NCBI GenBank assembly: GCA_030606505.1
Contig: JAUWGI010000038.1
Coordinates: forward strand, 1 to 7,147
Direction: 5' to 3'
DNA: 7,147 nucleotides
DNA from: Deltaproteobacteria bacterium
GTDB lineage: Bacteria > Chloroflexota > Dehalococcoidia > Dehalococcoidales > BS750m-G39
Shown one piece after another: positions 6,333-7,147 of this stretch. Every line of letters begins with the position of its first letter. Within the stretch, counting starts at the first letter, position 1. Both the position numbers and the translations under genes were made by a program. Under the pieces are notes generated by a model. The model saw only the letters and a list, made by a program, of their open reading frames with translations, made no database searches and was not told the DNA's origin.

Positions 6333-7147
6333 ATGTCAAAGATTATAGCGTCAGCAGCCATCAGAGGGGCTTACAAGATTATCGGCAACGCGGAGAAGAA
6401 GTGGCAGGAGGCGATGGATAAGTGGGGTGCCAATGAGCCGGTGGGCTTTCCCAATACTGCCTACTACCTGCCGGTAATCTACGGGATTTTAGGCAACAAG
6501 GTGGAAAAGCTGGGTGATATGGAGCCGGTGCTGAAGAGATGTAAATCCCTGCTGCCGCCCCCGGTGAGGGAAAATTACCCCCTGCCCTATCTGGCGCCGG
6601 CCCTTGATGCCGGCATGGCCACCTTCTTTGCCGGGGAGCTGATAGAGGCCATAAGGTACCTGGAGCAGCCCGACTTTTACACCAAGACGGAAGACCCCAC
6701 TGATGATAATATCTGGCTGGGCGCCGCCGACGACGTCATCCTGAGGAAGCGGGGGGTTGAGTTTGTTGACGGCACCGCCCCCGGCTTTGCCGCTGTCCTT
6801 GGTGCGGCACCTACCAGTGAAATAGCCGTTGAGATTGCCCAGGAACTCCAGCAGAAGAACCTTTATGTCTTCATGTGTGCTGAGTATAACGGGAAGAGAT
6901 TCTCCGAGCAGCTGGTGGAGGAGGGGGTGCAGGTCGGATGGTCAACTCGTTTGGTCTCCTTCGGCCCAGATATCAGCGCCGCCGTCTTCGCCGCTGGCTT
7001 TGCCACCAGGGCAGCCCTTACCTTCGGCGGCGTTGAACCCGGCGATTACCGAAAGGTCCTTATCTATAACAAAGACCGCATCTTTGCCTTTGGTATACCA
7101 CTGGGCTATGTTACCGATGAGTGGTATGCCAACGCCTTGGGTTGTGT
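6333..7147 (+). CDS. acsB: Acetyl-CoA synthase (CODH/ACS beta subunit), N-terminal 271 residues, cut by window edge
   Basis: Condenses CO, a corrinoid-bound methyl group and CoA into acetyl-CoA, with CooS and the corrinoid protein as partners. The frame is open with no stop from ATG 6333 to the end of the window. The visible part matches the N-terminal domain of bacterial AcsB, which docks to CODH and carries part of the CO tunnel: EPVGFPNTAYYLPVI (35-49), KLGDMEPVL, then GELIEAIRYL, and later TFGGVEPGDY. Archaeal-type CdhC lacks this domain, so this is the bacterial form. The A-cluster cysteines lie in the missing C-terminal half and cannot be checked. Compared with the Moorella protein as I recall it, the N-terminus is about 16 residues shorter and the loop after FGGVxPG also looks shorter. 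The gene starts 34 bases after cooS and is probably co-transcribed. Confidence 0.95.
   Translation, partial: MSKIIASAAIRGAYKIIGNAEKKWQEAMDKWGANEPVGFPNTAYYLPVIYGILGNKVEKLGDMEPVLKRCKSLLPPPVRENYPLPYLAPALDAGMATFFAGELIEAIRYLEQPDFYTKTEDPTDDNIWLGAADDVILRKRGVEFVDGTAPGFAAVLGAAPTSEIAVEIAQELQQKNLYVFMCAEYNGKRFSEQLVEEGVQVGWSTRLVSFGPDISAAVFAAGFATRAALTFGGVEPGDYRKVLIYNKDRIFAFGIPLGYVTDEWYANALGC

Overview
The window holds one strand of tightly packed, co-directional genes for acetogenic-type one-carbon metabolism (the Wood-Ljungdahl or reductive acetyl-CoA pathway). It suggests a strictly anaerobic, moderately GC-rich bacterium. My best guess, from the gene set and the style of the proteins, is an uncultivated Chloroflexota lineage such as Dehalococcoidia. 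That placement is an inference with modest confidence: no rRNA or other marker gene is present.

Layout, all on the + strand: formate-tetrahydrofolate ligase (fhs, 5' part cut off by the window edge, ends 1433); a CooC-type nickel-inserting ATPase (1450-2220, TTG start); bifunctional FolD (2217-3104, overlapping cooC by 4 bases); an unrecognised 72-residue acidic protein (3117-3335); the small subunit of the corrinoid iron-sulfur protein (acsD/cdhD, 3353-4297); the Ni-Fe-S carbon monoxide dehydrogenase catalytic subunit (cooS/acsA, 4331-6298); and the start of acetyl-CoA synthase (acsB, 6333 to the window edge). The largest gap between genes is 34 bases. There is therefore no stretch of 300 bases without a gene, and I see no internal terminator or promoter. 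The operon promoter and end must lie outside the window.

How the genes work together: Fhs activates formate on tetrahydrofolate, and FolD converts 10-formyl-THF to methylene-THF through its cyclohydrolase and dehydrogenase activities. After steps not encoded here (methylene-THF reductase, methyltransferase AcsE), the methyl group is carried on the corrinoid protein, of which AcsD is the small subunit. CooS reduces CO2 to CO, and AcsB joins CO, methyl and CoA into acetyl-CoA. CooC supplies nickel to the CODH and/or ACS. The set can run reductively (CO2 fixation) or oxidatively; the sequence does not say which.

Most worth a second look: the conserved-looking but unidentified 72-residue gene inside the cluster; an Fhs that resembles the synthetase domain of eukaryotic C1-THF synthase and departs from the classical bacterial FTHFS signatures; and a CODH with altered spacing at both its B-cluster and C-cluster ligands. 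I see no mobile elements, CRISPR arrays, RNA genes or repeats.
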